DNA of 64,000 nt from an uncultured Flavobacteriaceae bacterium (GCA_947494565.1 CANLVG010000002.1:248001-312000), one strand, 5' to 3'; positions 8,514 through 19,711 are shown, counted from the first letter of the stretch. The notes: a model not told the origin generated them from the letters alone. Numbers and translations: made by a program.

Positions 8514-9035
8514 TTAGTCTGGTGTTGCCCAGGTGAAATTGTGTGGATCAGTAGCATCTAGCAGCTTTACCTTTAATGCTTTTGCAATGTAGTGTCCCAT
8601 TTCCCATGCAGGTGGTCTAGTGTCACTTTCGTACACATTGAAATGCTTGTTCTTGGAGTACCATAGATTGGCCTCAAAAACAAATTCTCCGTCTTGCTTG
8701 GGTTGCCTGAATACGGAAACATATTCTATTTTTGGTAATTTTTTCCATGTGCCAAACTTTAGGGGTCCAACGCGGTGCTGAATCTTGTACTTCTTGTTTT
8801 CCAAGTCAAAAAGTAGGTCTTTGACCATAGAAAAAGCCAAGGCACTGGGTAAGAGAAGTATGATTGCCTGAAGCAGATGAAAATTCCTTTTAATCGCTTT
8901 GGTCTCTGTGGTAAATTCCCATCCGGTAACAAAAAAGAATGCCAAGCAAATTATTGCCGTATAGTGTACGGAAGCAATTATCAATTGCCATAAAGGTCTG
9001 TTCCCCTCTGAAATGATCAATTTTTGGCTCTTCAT
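8514..9035 (-). CDS. membrane protein of unknown function, two predicted helices
   Basis: The 173-aa protein has two hydrophobic segments, about residues 17-38 and 53-72 (LLQAIILLLPSALAFSMV). A polar domain follows, with KYKIQHRVGPLKFGTWKKLP and a charged, Trp-rich C-terminus (FTWATPD). The pattern resembles small bacterial 'PH-like' membrane proteins, but I cannot name a family. It lies just downstream of the atpC terminator on the same strand, so it needs its own promoter. Clearly coding, with no function assigned. Confidence 0.65.
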   Translation of the reverse strand: MKSQKLIISEGNRPLWQLIIASVHYTAIICLAFFFVTGWEFTTETKAIKRNFHLLQAIILLLPSALAFSMVKDLLFDLENKKYKIQHRVGPLKFGTWKKLPKIEYVSVFRQPKQDGEFVFEANLWYSKNKHFNVYESDTRPPAWEMGHYIAKALKVKLLDATDPHNFTWATPD

Positions 9036-9048
9036 CTATTATTTAAAA

Positions 9049-9079
9049 CGAAAAAAGCCATACAAATTATTGTATGGCT
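9049..9079 (-). terminator. Rho-independent terminator after atpC
   Basis: On the minus strand, AGCCATACAA and TTGTATGGCT form a near-perfect stem at 9056-9079, followed by a run of six T residues (the A-run at 9050-9055 on the plus strand). It lies 24 bp beyond the atpC stop and probably ends the atpDC transcript. Confidence 0.75.
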
Positions 9080-9102
9080 AGCTTTTCATTTGATATTCTG
9101 GC

Positions 9103-9378
9103 TTAATCCGCTAGAACGATAATCTTATTGTCTTTCATCTCGATGGTACCGCTATTGATGGCCAAAATGGTTTTTCCGTCTTCCTTGGAAAATCGGCTTT
9201 CATAATCCTCTTCAATAGAAATAGCCCCATCTATTTTGACTTTGCCCTCTTGAAGCAAGGAAACTATCGGAGCGTGATCTTTCAACATCTGAAACTCACC
9301 GTTGATTCCCGGTACGGTTATCGACTTCACTTCTCCAGCAAACAAAGTAGCTTCGGGCGATACGATTTCTAAATACAT
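9103..9378 (-). CDS. atpC: ATP synthase F1 subunit epsilon
   Basis: The 91-aa protein begins MYLEIVSPEATLFAGEVKSITVPG and continues GEFQMLKDHAPIVSLLQEG, the N-terminal beta-sandwich of the F1 epsilon subunit. It lacks the long C-terminal helical domain of the E. coli protein, as is usual for short epsilon subunits in Bacteroidota. Epsilon links the gamma shaft to the c-ring and modulates ATP hydrolysis. It lies 73 bp downstream of atpD on the same strand and before a terminator. The remaining F1Fo genes are not in the window, a split arrangement common in this phylum. Confidence 0.95.
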   Translation of the reverse strand: MYLEIVSPEATLFAGEVKSITVPGINGEFQMLKDHAPIVSLLQEGKVKIDGAISIEEDYESRFSKEDGKTILAINSGTIEMKDNKIIVLAD

Positions 9379-9385
9379 ACGTTAT

Positions 9386-9417
9386 CAGTTTACAGTACAC
9401 AGTATTCAGTCGGCAGT
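9386..9417. repeat. heptad-periodic CAGTnnn repeat between atpD and atpC
   Basis: CAGT occurs at 9386, 9393, 9400, 9407 and 9414, exactly every 7 bp, with variable triplets between. On the atp transcript this reads ACTGnnn five times. The run fills most of the 73-bp atpD-atpC spacer. Five tetramers in perfect 7-bp register are unlikely by chance. No hairpin or ORF explains it. Function unknown. Confidence 0.7.
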
Positions 9418-9451
9418 ACAGAAAACCGCGACTGCTTGCTGCCTACTAGAT

Positions 9452-10990
<1,539 letters not shown>

Positions 10991-11030
10991 TTATATAGAA
11001 ATGGCATAAATACGCCTGAATTTCAGGCTG

Positions 11031-11038
11031 CAAAGATA
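11031..11038 (-). promoter_or_regulatory. candidate -7 box of the atpDC promoter
   Basis: On the minus strand TATCTTTG matches the Bacteroidota -7 consensus TAnnTTTG exactly. It lies about 70 bp upstream of the atpD ATG, which would give a 5' UTR of roughly 65 nt. The sequence about 19 bp further upstream is T-rich but not a perfect TTTG. Confidence 0.45.
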
Positions 11039-11086
11039 GCCTTTTACCTTTACATTGAAAACTACTTTTTTGGTTTTTTGCAAAAG

Positions 11087-11114
11087 AAAAAAGGTGCTGA
11101 AGTAGCACCTTTTT
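11087..11114 (-). terminator. Rho-independent terminator after the GDSL lipoprotein gene
   Basis: AAAAAAGGTGCT and AGCACCTTTT form a strong stem around a 5-nt loop, with A and T runs on both sides, so it could work in both directions. It lies 24 bp past the stop of the minus-strand SGNH lipoprotein gene and probably ends the receptor-lipoprotein transcript. Confidence 0.75.
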
Positions 11115-11137
11115 CATTCTTTGTCCAAACCTGTATC

Positions 11138-12778
11138 CTATTGCAGGGCAGGCGAGTAATTGGTCGGGTAATCACCCACATTTACCATATTACCTGAGGC
11201 CTCAAAATTAGAACCATAAGTCGCATCGATCGCTTTCATGAATTCATTGGCCAGCAACGCATAACCTCTGGCAGTCGGGTGAATTCCATCGAGAGAGAAC
11301 GCGCTACCGGTGACCAAGTTGGAGGTGAGCGTAAACTCACCACTGGTAAGTCCACCATTTGCTAAATCATTTAGCAAGGCATTAGCGTCTACAAGAGCCA
11401 AACCGGCTTGACTTGCCGTGGCGGCTATAATCGTATTAAAGGCTTCCGTTGCGGTCGCGATCTCTTCTTGTTCACTTGGCAAAAGCACCCATTTGTCTTC
11501 TAAAGGCAAGGTGATCCCCTCTACTGCAAACTGTCCGGCCAATTCTTGAGATAACCCTTGCGCCACCAAAGCAGCGACAGCGTCGGTATTAACCTCACCG
11601 ATAATCGAAGAACTAGGCAAGACGAATAGATCATCAGCGGTAGCCTCTCTTGTCTGTCCATAGGTGTTTCCAAGCAAGCCTGCTACTAAAGGTGCAGCTT
11701 GCGCAGGCAAACCAAACGATTCTACAAAGGCTGGAAACGTAGGACTGGCAGCCAACACTCCCGCGATTTGAGCAGACAGGTCCGTTAAGGTCTCATCGCG
11801 TATGACTACTTCATTCGCTGCGGCATTCGTAAATTCGATTGAACGTTCCGGCACACCTAAAAAGGCGAAAACTTGATTCAACTGCCCGAAAATTCCGTTC
11901 AAGGTAGGAATCAGCGGTCCAAAATCAGGATTGGAAGGGTCTAGAGGGTTGTGGGGTACAGTTGTAAAATGTGGGATACTGGTCACATTGGGAATGTTGG
12001 CTACAACACCCTGGGCGCCTCCTGCGGTCAACGTGGCGATCAAAGCACCATAACTGCCATCAAATCCGACCCCGGGAACACCTGATACCGGCGTAAGCGG
12101 ATTGGTTTCGTCACCACCTGTAGTTGCGTAACCCAATACATCATTGTTGCCGATCCACAAGGAGAAAAACGTAGGGGATTGACCAACGGCCAAATCCAAG
12201 ACACTTGCATCTGGCGTCGTACCGGTCATTCTGACGAAAAACGGGTTCGCCAGACCTAGGGAAACATTACCTAAGTTACCATATCCGGGCGCCAACAAAT
12301 GAAAACTCTTTGCTCCGGGTACGCCAAGATTATTAAAAGGGCCGGAAGGGTTATTTAATGCAATGTCGGTTGTTACCGTTACCGGACCTATAACGGTTTC
12401 AAGACCTACAGGACCAGCACCTCCAAAGACAAGTCTTGGATTTTGTATTCTGTCACCCCCTGCAGCCAATCCTCCAAAATTATCATTGGTCAAGGGCTGA
12501 GTAAAATCTCCGCCACCGATCATGGCGAACTTAGTCGAAAGGATATTAGGCAAAGAGTTTTCTTGAGCCGCTATGAACAAAGCCCCGTCCGTAAAACCGG
12601 CCGTTAGGGAACTTCCCAAAGAAACATAATTTGAAAAGTCAGCGGAACCCGCTGTCAATTCGGGCAATTCGGTCATCTCAACAACCGCGCTTTCGGGGAG
12701 CACATCTTCTGGATCGTTACATGCAGTACACGCTAATAAAACTGCTAATCCTATATATTTTAGTTTTATGATTTTCAT
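11138..12778 (-). CDS. SGNH/GDSL-family hydrolase lipoprotein
   Basis: The 546-aa protein has a lipoprotein signal (LLACTAC, Cys 17 or 20). Block I of the SGNH fold is YVSLGSSLTAGFTDG near residues 51-65, with the nucleophile in GSSL. The oxyanion Asn motif is IGNND, and the Asp-His pair is DGIHPTARGY near the C-terminus. These are the Ser, Asn, Asp and His of an esterase or lipase acting on ester, lipid or acyl-glycan substrates. It is much longer than the usual 200 aa, with a long Gly/Pro-rich insertion in the middle. It follows a TonB-dependent receptor by 13 bp and probably sits beside it at the cell surface. The substrate is unknown. Confidence 0.85.
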   Translation of the reverse strand: MKIIKLKYIGLAVLLACTACNDPEDVLPESAVVEMTELPELTAGSADFSNYVSLGSSLTAGFTDGALFIAAQENSLPNILSTKFAMIGGGDFTQPLTNDNFGGLAAGGDRIQNPRLVFGGAGPVGLETVIGPVTVTTDIALNNPSGPFNNLGVPGAKSFHLLAPGYGNLGNVSLGLANPFFVRMTGTTPDASVLDLAVGQSPTFFSLWIGNNDVLGYATTGGDETNPLTPVSGVPGVGFDGSYGALIATLTAGGAQGVVANIPNVTSIPHFTTVPHNPLDPSNPDFGPLIPTLNGIFGQLNQVFAFLGVPERSIEFTNAAANEVVIRDETLTDLSAQIAGVLAASPTFPAFVESFGLPAQAAPLVAGLLGNTYGQTREATADDLFVLPSSSIIGEVNTDAVAALVAQGLSQELAGQFAVEGITLPLEDKWVLLPSEQEEIATATEAFNTIIAATASQAGLALVDANALLNDLANGGLTSGEFTLTSNLVTGSAFSLDGIHPTARGYALLANEFMKAIDATYGSNFEASGNMVNVGDYPTNYSPALQ

Positions 12779-12791
12779 GTTCAGTTTATTA

Positions 12792-15593
12792 TTAGTTATT
12801 GATTGTCAAGCCTACGTAGTACATAGAGCCTATTAAACCTGTTCCGAATGCCGTGAAATATTCTTCACCTAAAAGGTTTGTTCCACCCACCTTTAATGTC
12901 GATTTCAGACTCGGAATCGTCAAGTTAATCTGGGCATCGACCGTTTGGAACTCTGGCACGAGACCGTTTCCGAAAGTGGCTTCCCAATAATAATCATCGC
13001 TAAATCGATAAGCCACGTTAAAACCGAAATTCTTAAACAACTCCGTATTTCCAAAAGTAGCTTTGAACTTGTGTTCCGGGGTATTGAAATTCGTTTGGAA
13101 CCCTGGGTCCGAGGCCTGATCAAAATCTTGCTTGGTGAAGGTGTAACTTCCACCTAGGTCAAAGTTGCCAAAAACCTTCGCGGACAATCCTATCGAGGCT
13201 CCATAAGAGTTGACGTCGGCCGTGGAGTTTGTATACGCACTATAAGTATTAAAATCTCCATTGGCGATTGCGGCCAATGACAAACTTCCATCACCAACAG
13301 CCCCGTATAAAGGAGCAATGACAGCTTTTTGGGAAATGAAATCCTTGTAGCTATTATAATAGGTGCTGAAATCGATAATCAGTTTATTTAACTTTCCTCT
13401 ATATCCAACCTCAAACGATGTTACTTGCTCGGGCTTGACCAAATCAGGATTGGCCACAACCAAATCGGCCGGATTGGTCGAATCAGCAAAATCAAGTACA
13501 GATTCGGCGACATACGAATTTTCATAGGCGGCTCTACCTGTTTGGGTAATCGTGCCCGGCTGACCTAAGAGTTGACCACCTCCGCTCACATCGTAGTTTC
13601 TTGTCCATCGATCTAAATTGTCGGGTGCAGCACCTACCAATATGGCACGACCTGCATCAAGGCCGATGAATAAATCCTGTGTGGTGGGATTTCTGAACCC
13701 CGTCTGTACGGAGGCACGAATATTATGGTTTCTTTTCAGGGTAAGACCGGCTGATATCCGTGGAGAAAAGAAACCATCAAAAAATTCCGATTTATCATAT
13801 CGAACAGATCCTGTCAGCTTTAAATTCATGGACTCATTTAATTCAAGTGCTTTTTGAATCTGAGTATAGACCCCAAATTCAGAATAGTCAATGGGGCCAT
13901 CAAAGTCAGTATATATAGTACCAAAGGAATTTAGACTGTATTGTCTGTACGATCCACCGACCTGAATATCAGCAAAATCGGTCAAATGACTAAAATTGTA
14001 GTTCCCATCTGCATGATAGTACTTAGAGGCATCTTGAAACTTCGATCCTGTAGCCAAGTCAGGATCATTAATACTCTTATTGAAGGCGGAAACAAATTCC
14101 GGCGAACCAGGCGCAAATCTTCCAGCCTCTGCAGTTGCCCTACCAGCCGCATGCGCTTGTTCGTTCGTTCCACCACCCAAAGTTGTCTGTACATAGGCCC
14201 CAACATACTCTCCAAACCACGTGTTATCATCTTTCCAGGCCCTATTGATATTGATTCCCGTAAAGACCATATCATAAGAATCTCCCGCTTTATCGGACAC
14301 GACGTACCCCCTTAGGAAGAAGTTATCATGTCTTAATTCGAGTTTGTGTTGTTGTTGAAAAAATCCGTCAATGTTGTAACGGTTCAATCCTTGATAGATC
14401 GTCGTACCTGTTCCTACTTTACCCACATATGATATCTCAAGACTATTATCGGTGATAGGTCTATAGTACAGTCCCCAATCCGCCTTGATACTTTCTGCAT
14501 TGTAGGGCGTAAGGTCACTTTCATTATATCCCGTTCTACTTACCTCTACCGAAGGTACTAAGGCATTGGCTCCTGCAGGCAAGATACCAAGACCTTCTAG
14601 GGTAACCGCCACATCTTTGATATCCGTTGACACTTCGTCACCGTAAACATTAATTCCATCATAGTTCAAATCACTCTCCCGGGTTCCTCCAGAGATACCG
14701 GAGTTGTTCAGTCCTTTTCCCTCAAGGTTATTCGCGACCCAATCGGTGCCTTTCAGGTATCCGAAATTCACCTTTGCCGCAAACTTATCGCTGAATTTAT
14801 AGGCGGCCCGTACGCCGACATCGGTATAAGAATTATCACCGGCCGCTTCTTGAGAGGTAATCCCTCGTTTAACGGAGGCACTAATACCTTGATAATCAAA
14901 AGGATTTTTACTTCGCATGAATAAAATACCATTAAAGGCATTTGCCCCGTATAGTGCGGATGAGGCACCTGGAAGTAGTTCAACGCTCAAGACATCGGTT
15001 TCGACCATCCCGACCAAGTTACCTATTGGGAAGTTCAATGCAGGGGTCGAATTATCCATCCCGTCAACCAATTGCATGAACCGCGTATTAGCAAATGTCG
15101 CAAAACCCCTCGTGTTGACCGCTTTAAAGGTCAAACTATTGGTATTGATATCAACTCCCTTAAGGTTTTCAAGGCCATCATAAAAATCCGCGGATGCCGT
15201 ATTCTTTATTTCCTTGAGACCTATGCGCTCTACCGTTACCGGAGATTCGAAAATCCGCTCGGGAGTTCGTGATGCGGATATGACAACCTCATCCAAAAAC
15301 GTCTGTGTTTCGGAAACGACTATCGTAAAATTCTGATTGTTCGCCGTGACATCCTCAGTTGCATCGGTATAACCGATACTTGTGATACGTATCTGAAAAG
15401 GGGGTTCTTCAGTTGTTTCCAGTCTGAAATTTCCGTCAAAATCGGAAGTCGTTCCAATCGCCTTACCAACAATTACTACATTGGCCCCAGGGATAGGTTC
15501 ATTGTTCTGGTCAACAACTTTTCCATTTACCACTGTTTGCGAAATACCTGAAAACGCGAACAATAGCAATGCTGTAGACAGTATTGTTTTCAT
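12792..15593 (-). CDS. TonB-dependent receptor with carboxypeptidase-like regulatory domain
   Basis: This 933-aa outer-membrane protein has a signal peptide (LLLFAFSGISQ). An N-terminal CarboxypepD_reg-like domain (VNGKVVDQNNEPIPGANVVI) is followed by the plug (LPGASSALYGANAFNGILFM, near residues 205-225) and a 22-stranded barrel. The C-terminus ends GLTINN rather than an aromatic. The downstream partner is an SGNH/GDSL lipoprotein, not a SusD-like binder, so a lipid, ester or acylated substrate is a reasonable guess, not a demonstration. It is the first gene of a two-gene operon closed by the terminator at 11087-11114. Confidence 0.92.
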   Translation of the reverse strand: MKTILSTALLLFAFSGISQTVVNGKVVDQNNEPIPGANVVIVGKAIGTTSDFDGNFRLETTEEPPFQIRITSIGYTDATEDVTANNQNFTIVVSETQTFLDEVVISASRTPERIFESPVTVERIGLKEIKNTASADFYDGLENLKGVDINTNSLTFKAVNTRGFATFANTRFMQLVDGMDNSTPALNFPIGNLVGMVETDVLSVELLPGASSALYGANAFNGILFMRSKNPFDYQGISASVKRGITSQEAAGDNSYTDVGVRAAYKFSDKFAAKVNFGYLKGTDWVANNLEGKGLNNSGISGGTRESDLNYDGINVYGDEVSTDIKDVAVTLEGLGILPAGANALVPSVEVSRTGYNESDLTPYNAESIKADWGLYYRPITDNSLEISYVGKVGTGTTIYQGLNRYNIDGFFQQQHKLELRHDNFFLRGYVVSDKAGDSYDMVFTGININRAWKDDNTWFGEYVGAYVQTTLGGGTNEQAHAAGRATAEAGRFAPGSPEFVSAFNKSINDPDLATGSKFQDASKYYHADGNYNFSHLTDFADIQVGGSYRQYSLNSFGTIYTDFDGPIDYSEFGVYTQIQKALELNESMNLKLTGSVRYDKSEFFDGFFSPRISAGLTLKRNHNIRASVQTGFRNPTTQDLFIGLDAGRAILVGAAPDNLDRWTRNYDVSGGGQLLGQPGTITQTGRAAYENSYVAESVLDFADSTNPADLVVANPDLVKPEQVTSFEVGYRGKLNKLIIDFSTYYNSYKDFISQKAVIAPLYGAVGDGSLSLAAIANGDFNTYSAYTNSTADVNSYGASIGLSAKVFGNFDLGGSYTFTKQDFDQASDPGFQTNFNTPEHKFKATFGNTELFKNFGFNVAYRFSDDYYWEATFGNGLVPEFQTVDAQINLTIPSLKSTLKVGGTNLLGEEYFTAFGTGLIGSMYYVGLTINN

Positions 15594-15748
15594 GTTTAAA
15601 TGTGAGTTTGAGTTAAGATAGTTACTAAGTCACCGGCAAGATACCGATTTTTTTAGCTTGTTAATCATAAAATGAAAAAAATTATGCATGCATAGTATAT
15701 TTTTCATAAAAACGCCTACCCAAAAATGTATAATCCTCAAAAACACGA

Positions 15749-15781
15749 AAAAGGGCCACGAAAAAAATTCGAGGCCCTTTG
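15749..15781 (-). terminator. Rho-independent terminator after glmS
   Basis: AAAGGGCC and GGCCCTTT form an 8-bp GC-rich stem around a 15-nt A-rich loop. On the minus strand the stem is followed by a T-rich tract. It lies just past the glmS stop and probably ends that transcript. Confidence 0.7.
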
Positions 15782-15802
15782 AAAGAAAATTCTTTATTTT
15801 TG

Positions 15803-17650
15803 TTATTCCACCGTAACCGACTTTGCCAGATTACGCGGTTGATCGACATTACATCCTCGCATTACGGCAATGTGATAAGACAGTAGTTGTAATGGAATTG
15901 TAGTTAGCAAAGGCGTAAGGCTCTCAAAGGTTTCAGGAACCTCAATAACGTGGTCAGCAAGTTCGTTGACCTGTTCATCGCCTTCCGTCACAATGGCTAT
16001 GATCTTTCCTTTACGGGATTTTATTTCTTGAATATTACTGACTACCTTTTCATAATGTCCTTTTCTAGTAGCTATTACGAAAACGGGCATTTGCTCGTCG
16101 ATCAAAGCGATAGGCCCATGCTTCATTTCCGCTGCCGGATAGCCCTCTGCATGAATGTAGCTAATCTCCTTTAACTTCAAAGCTCCCTCCAACGCTACAG
16201 GAAAATTGTATCCTCTACCTAAATATAAACAGTTTGCAGAATCTTTGTACACGTCCGAAATAATCTCGATCAACGGATTCGATTCCAAGGCCTTCTCCAC
16301 TTTGGAGGGGATGGTCTCCAATTCCGTCAGGTACTCATGGAATTTCGATTCTGAAAATTTACCCTTTTCCTTGGCCAGTTTCAGAGCAATCAGGGTCAGT
16401 ACCGTAATTTGGGTCGTAAATGCTTTGGTAGACGCCACCCCTATTTCAGGGCCCGCATGGGTATATGCCCCTGCATGGGTCTCACGTGCTATGGACGATC
16501 CTACAACATTACACACTCCAAAAACAAAAGCTCCGTTTTGCTTGGCCAATTTTATAGCGGCCAACGTATCAGCCGTCTCCCCCGACTGGGAAATCGCTAT
16601 CAACACATCCTTATCGGTTATCACCGGATTCCGATACCTAAATTCAGAAGCGTACTCCACTTCAACTGGAATACGGGCCAAGTCTTCAAAAATGTATTCT
16701 GCTACCAAGCCAGCATGCCATGAGGTACCGCAAGCCACAATGATTATTCGATCGGCATTCATAAACTTTTCAAGGTGCTCGTCGATACCGGCCATTTTCA
16801 CAAGTCCTTGATCGACCCGCAGACGCCCACGGTAGGTATCCATAATGGCCCGAGGCTGTTCATATATTTCCTTGAGCATAAAGTGGTCGTATCCTCCTTT
16901 TTCAATTTCCTCCAAATTCATTTGAAGCTCCAAAATATTCGGATAGGCTATCGCATCATCCTTGATTTTTCTCAATTTGATTTCTTTCCCTAGCCTGACT
17001 ATGGCCATTTCTTCGTCTTCCAAATACACGGCATTATTCGTGAATTCGATAAACGGAGAGGCATCGGAAGCAATAAAGAATTCATTCTCTCCCACACCTA
17101 TAGCCAAAGGGCTACCTAATTTTGCCACAACGATTTCATCTGGCTTTTTCTTATCGAATACCGCGATTGCATAGGCGCCGACTACTTGATTCAATGCGAT
17201 TTGAACCGCTTTGCCCAATTTCACATCTTCGGTTTTTTGCACCTCTTCTATGAGATTGACCAAAACCTCTGTATCAGTATCCGAGTGAAAGGTATAACCT
17301 CGTTTGGTCAGCTCCTTTTTTATGGCCTCGTAATTCTCTATGATTCCGTTATGGATAATAACCAAATCGCCCGAATTCGAATAATGGGGGTGGGAGTTCA
17401 CATCATTGGGAACACCATGGGTAGCCCATCTCGTATGTCCGATACCCAAACTACCTTCGACCGAAATGGTACTTTCGGATTTTTTCTTCAGGTCTTCTAC
17501 TTTTCCCTTTGTCTTGGAAAGATTTATTGTATTACCGTCAAATATAGCAACGCCTGCACTATCGTATCCTCGGTATTCGAGTCTTTGTAAACCTTTTATT
17601 ATAATAGGATAGGCATCTCTGTGCCCTATATATCCAACAATTCCGCACAT
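15803..17650 (-). CDS. glmS: glutamine--fructose-6-phosphate aminotransferase (isomerizing)
   Basis: GlmS makes glucosamine-6-phosphate from fructose-6-phosphate and glutamine, the entry point to UDP-GlcNAc, peptidoglycan and LPS. The 615-aa protein starts MCGIVGYIG, so Cys2 is the N-terminal nucleophile of the class II glutaminase domain (about 1-230). Two SIS sugar-isomerase domains follow (IIVACGTSWHAG; ISQSGETADT). The C-terminus PRNLAKSVTVE is the conserved tail. It is monocistronic, with a -7 box at 17679-17686 and a 5' UTR of only about 25 nt, so there is no room for a glmS ribozyme. Confidence 0.97.
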   Translation of the reverse strand: MCGIVGYIGHRDAYPIIIKGLQRLEYRGYDSAGVAIFDGNTINLSKTKGKVEDLKKKSESTISVEGSLGIGHTRWATHGVPNDVNSHPHYSNSGDLVIIHNGIIENYEAIKKELTKRGYTFHSDTDTEVLVNLIEEVQKTEDVKLGKAVQIALNQVVGAYAIAVFDKKKPDEIVVAKLGSPLAIGVGENEFFIASDASPFIEFTNNAVYLEDEEMAIVRLGKEIKLRKIKDDAIAYPNILELQMNLEEIEKGGYDHFMLKEIYEQPRAIMDTYRGRLRVDQGLVKMAGIDEHLEKFMNADRIIIVACGTSWHAGLVAEYIFEDLARIPVEVEYASEFRYRNPVITDKDVLIAISQSGETADTLAAIKLAKQNGAFVFGVCNVVGSSIARETHAGAYTHAGPEIGVASTKAFTTQITVLTLIALKLAKEKGKFSESKFHEYLTELETIPSKVEKALESNPLIEIISDVYKDSANCLYLGRGYNFPVALEGALKLKEISYIHAEGYPAAEMKHGPIALIDEQMPVFVIATRKGHYEKVVSNIQEIKSRKGKIIAIVTEGDEQVNELADHVIEVPETFESLTPLLTTIPLQLLSYHIAVMRGCNVDQPRNLAKSVTVE

Positions 17651-17678
17651 AAATTAAATTTCATTACTGGGGTGAATC

Positions 17679-17686
17679 CAAATTTA
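17679..17686 (-). promoter_or_regulatory. candidate -7 box of the glmS promoter
   Basis: On the minus strand TAAATTTG matches the TAnnTTTG consensus, 28 bp upstream of the glmS ATG. I found no good -33 TTTG at the usual 17-23 bp, so the call rests on the -7 box and its position. Confidence 0.4.
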
Positions 17687-17828
17687 GTCAAACTAAGGGT
17701 ATGCGTCGTAAAGTCGACACATGTTATAGTGGTACAACGAAAAAAAAACGTAAGTGGTATATGAGTAAGGTAAGTTTAATACAGTCGGCAAAAAAAATCA
17801 CCTGAACAGATTTCTTTGCACTATTCCA

Positions 17829-19706
17829 TCAATTGGGCTCGGTATAGGCTATTTCCAGCTTGAGCTTCAAGTCTTCCTTACCAGCGACTTCCTCGCTACC
17901 GAAAAGCACCGTTCCCAAGGGGCTAATGGTCGAAATAACCGGTAAATCTTTTTCCAAATTATTGGGCAGCATCGCATTGACGGCACCCGTCGTACGTATA
18001 TCAGGCGTAATCGTAAGCCCTAAGGTCGCATTTGTAGAATCTCTAACGATCAGATTATTGATATGACTTGTGATCCCTATGCTGTATTTAACGCCAGTAT
18101 CATTTGAACCCAATTCTAAAAGGCCATCGTAAAGCGGATAACTCGCTAATGTATTCGACTGATCTAATTGATCCAAACGGTCATCGAACAAGGGTTGATT
18201 GGTTTCAGCATTGTAAAGATAAAGTCTTGGGGGTTCATATTTCCCTCCGGCGGCATCAAGCGTTTCCCGATCTACATAAAACACCAGACTGGCCTCATTG
18301 ATAATCCACTTATTCGCCTTGATCTCATTGATGACATCCCTTCCATTGACTTGGTCGAATAAATTGATTTCGGCATACGTAGTTCCGGCACCCTTGAGGT
18401 ATATTCGTGATGCATTTTCAACAACATCCAAGCTATTATCTATTTCCAGAGGTAAGTCATCCTTGATAAAGGTATTGACCGCATTTCCGACTACATTGCC
18501 CGAAGTATCCCCTAGCAGCAAATTCATCGTAAAAGTACTTTCAGCCTTCACAATCTCATCATCGTCCCTATCCAACTGGGTTCCATTGGTATCTACCCTA
18601 TCGTATTCATACGTCAAACTAACCGTGGCTTGTCTTAAATCAAGTAAAAGGTAGTGGTTGCTTTCTGCATTCGGTTCTATGGACAGGTGAATTCCCCTTA
18701 AGAACTCATTAAAGTTTGCCTGGCTCAATAACTCGAGACCTCCTTCCTTTTTTAGGATATTCTCGGAAAAAAAGGCAGTGTCCAGTGCTATGCGTATACC
18801 AGGGTTCAGCTTATCGAAGGTCTCCGATTCATCGACATCGGTAGTATCGGGATCATCTTCATTAGGGAGAAGAATCTCGAATTCATCTATCGTCACCGGT
18901 ACCGACGCGGCTTCGTTTGGCAGTAATGAACGGGTAGTGAAGTCCGGTGAAAAACGCTGGTTGGAGAAATACTCCTGTGATTCTTGAAAGTTCGAATTGG
19001 GATCTAAATCCCTCAAAAAGAAAGTTGAACGCTCCACCTTCAAGTTGAACGGTTTTGAACGGTCGCCATAAATACTATCCAAATCGATTTTTTTGGCAAA
19101 GCTGGCATTCATATTGTCGTCATCTTCGTCGTCGTCAATACCATCCCCGTCAGTATCTCTGTTCAACGGGTCGGTACCTCTTGCTTTTTCTTCATTATCG
19201 GTGAGACCATCTTCATCAGAATTACTGTTCGGGTCTGAAGAGTCGGCATCAAAGGCATCATCTACTCCATCCAAATCACGGTCTTGAAGTGCCGTAGGCT
19301 TGGTGAGATATGGAATGTAAAGAATAACTTCTTTTAAACTTTCATTTTCCTGTATCCTTGTAGGGTTGTTATCGTCTGCGCCTAAATCTTCATTTTGTTG
19401 TGAAAAAGTTCCGAACTGCACATTTCCCGGTGGCAAGACCAATTGTGAAGTGATTCGTGCTTCGATATTTCCGTATACGGGATCTTCAAAAGTACCGAGC
19501 TGGTATGCAGGCAACTTGTTCGTTTGAACCGCTTCTACCTTCTTATTGAAAGCAAATACGTCATACTCTTGTTTTCCGATAACAAAGGGCTCGCTACCAA
19601 CAACTTCGGACCCAATGGTAGTCAACTCCTGTTCACAGGAAATAAACGCCAAAACAAGCAAAATTCCTGCTAGAGCAGGAAATTTTATCCTATTCAAAAA
19701 ATTCAT
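17829..19706 (-). CDS. DUF4270 lipoprotein with inserted calcium-type acidic repeats
   Basis: The 625-aa protein has a lipobox (LAFISC, Cys24) followed by the DUF4270 opening [13 protein letters not shown]. The rest is a large beta-rich domain ([26 protein letters not shown]) characteristic of this Bacteroidota family, whose role is unknown. Residues about 142-198 are an insertion of DxDxDG-type repeats ([29 protein letters not shown]), like thrombospondin type 3 repeats, that should bind calcium. It starts 5 bp after the stop of the GT5-like gene, so the two are one operon. Surface or periplasmic location is inferred from the lipobox. Confidence 0.9.
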   Translation of the reverse strand: MNFLNRIKFPALAGILLVLAFISCEQELTTIGSEVVGSEPFVIGKQEYDVFAFNKKVEAVQTNKLPAYQLGTFEDPVYGNIEARITSQLVLPPGNVQFGTFSQQNEDLGADDNNPTRIQENESLKEVILYIPYLTKPTALQDRDLDGVDDAFDADSSDPNSNSDEDGLTDNEEKARGTDPLNRDTDGDGIDDDEDDDNMNASFAKKIDLDSIYGDRSKPFNLKVERSTFFLRDLDPNSNFQESQEYFSNQRFSPDFTTRSLLPNEAASVPVTIDEFEILLPNEDDPDTTDVDESETFDKLNPGIRIALDTAFFSENILKKEGGLELLSQANFNEFLRGIHLSIEPNAESNHYLLLDLRQATVSLTYEYDRVDTNGTQLDRDDDEIVKAESTFTMNLLLGDTSGNVVGNAVNTFIKDDLPLEIDNSLDVVENASRIYLKGAGTTYAEINLFDQVNGRDVINEIKANKWIINEASLVFYVDRETLDAAGGKYEPPRLYLYNAETNQPLFDDRLDQLDQSNTLASYPLYDGLLELGSNDTGVKYSIGITSHINNLIVRDSTNATLGLTITPDIRTTGAVNAMLPNNLEKDLPVISTISPLGTVLFGSEEVAGKEDLKLKLEIAYTEPN

Positions 19707-19711
19707 GTAGA

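Noticed and set aside
15680-15696. An ATGCATGC palindrome upstream of the TonB-receptor gene at 12.8 kb.
   Set aside because: Short, AT-rich and self-complementary by composition; no matching second site or -7 box nearby.
17651-17828. A glmS ribozyme or other metabolite-sensing RNA upstream of glmS.
   Set aside because: The likely transcript start leaves only about 25 nt before the ATG, and no ribozyme core is visible.
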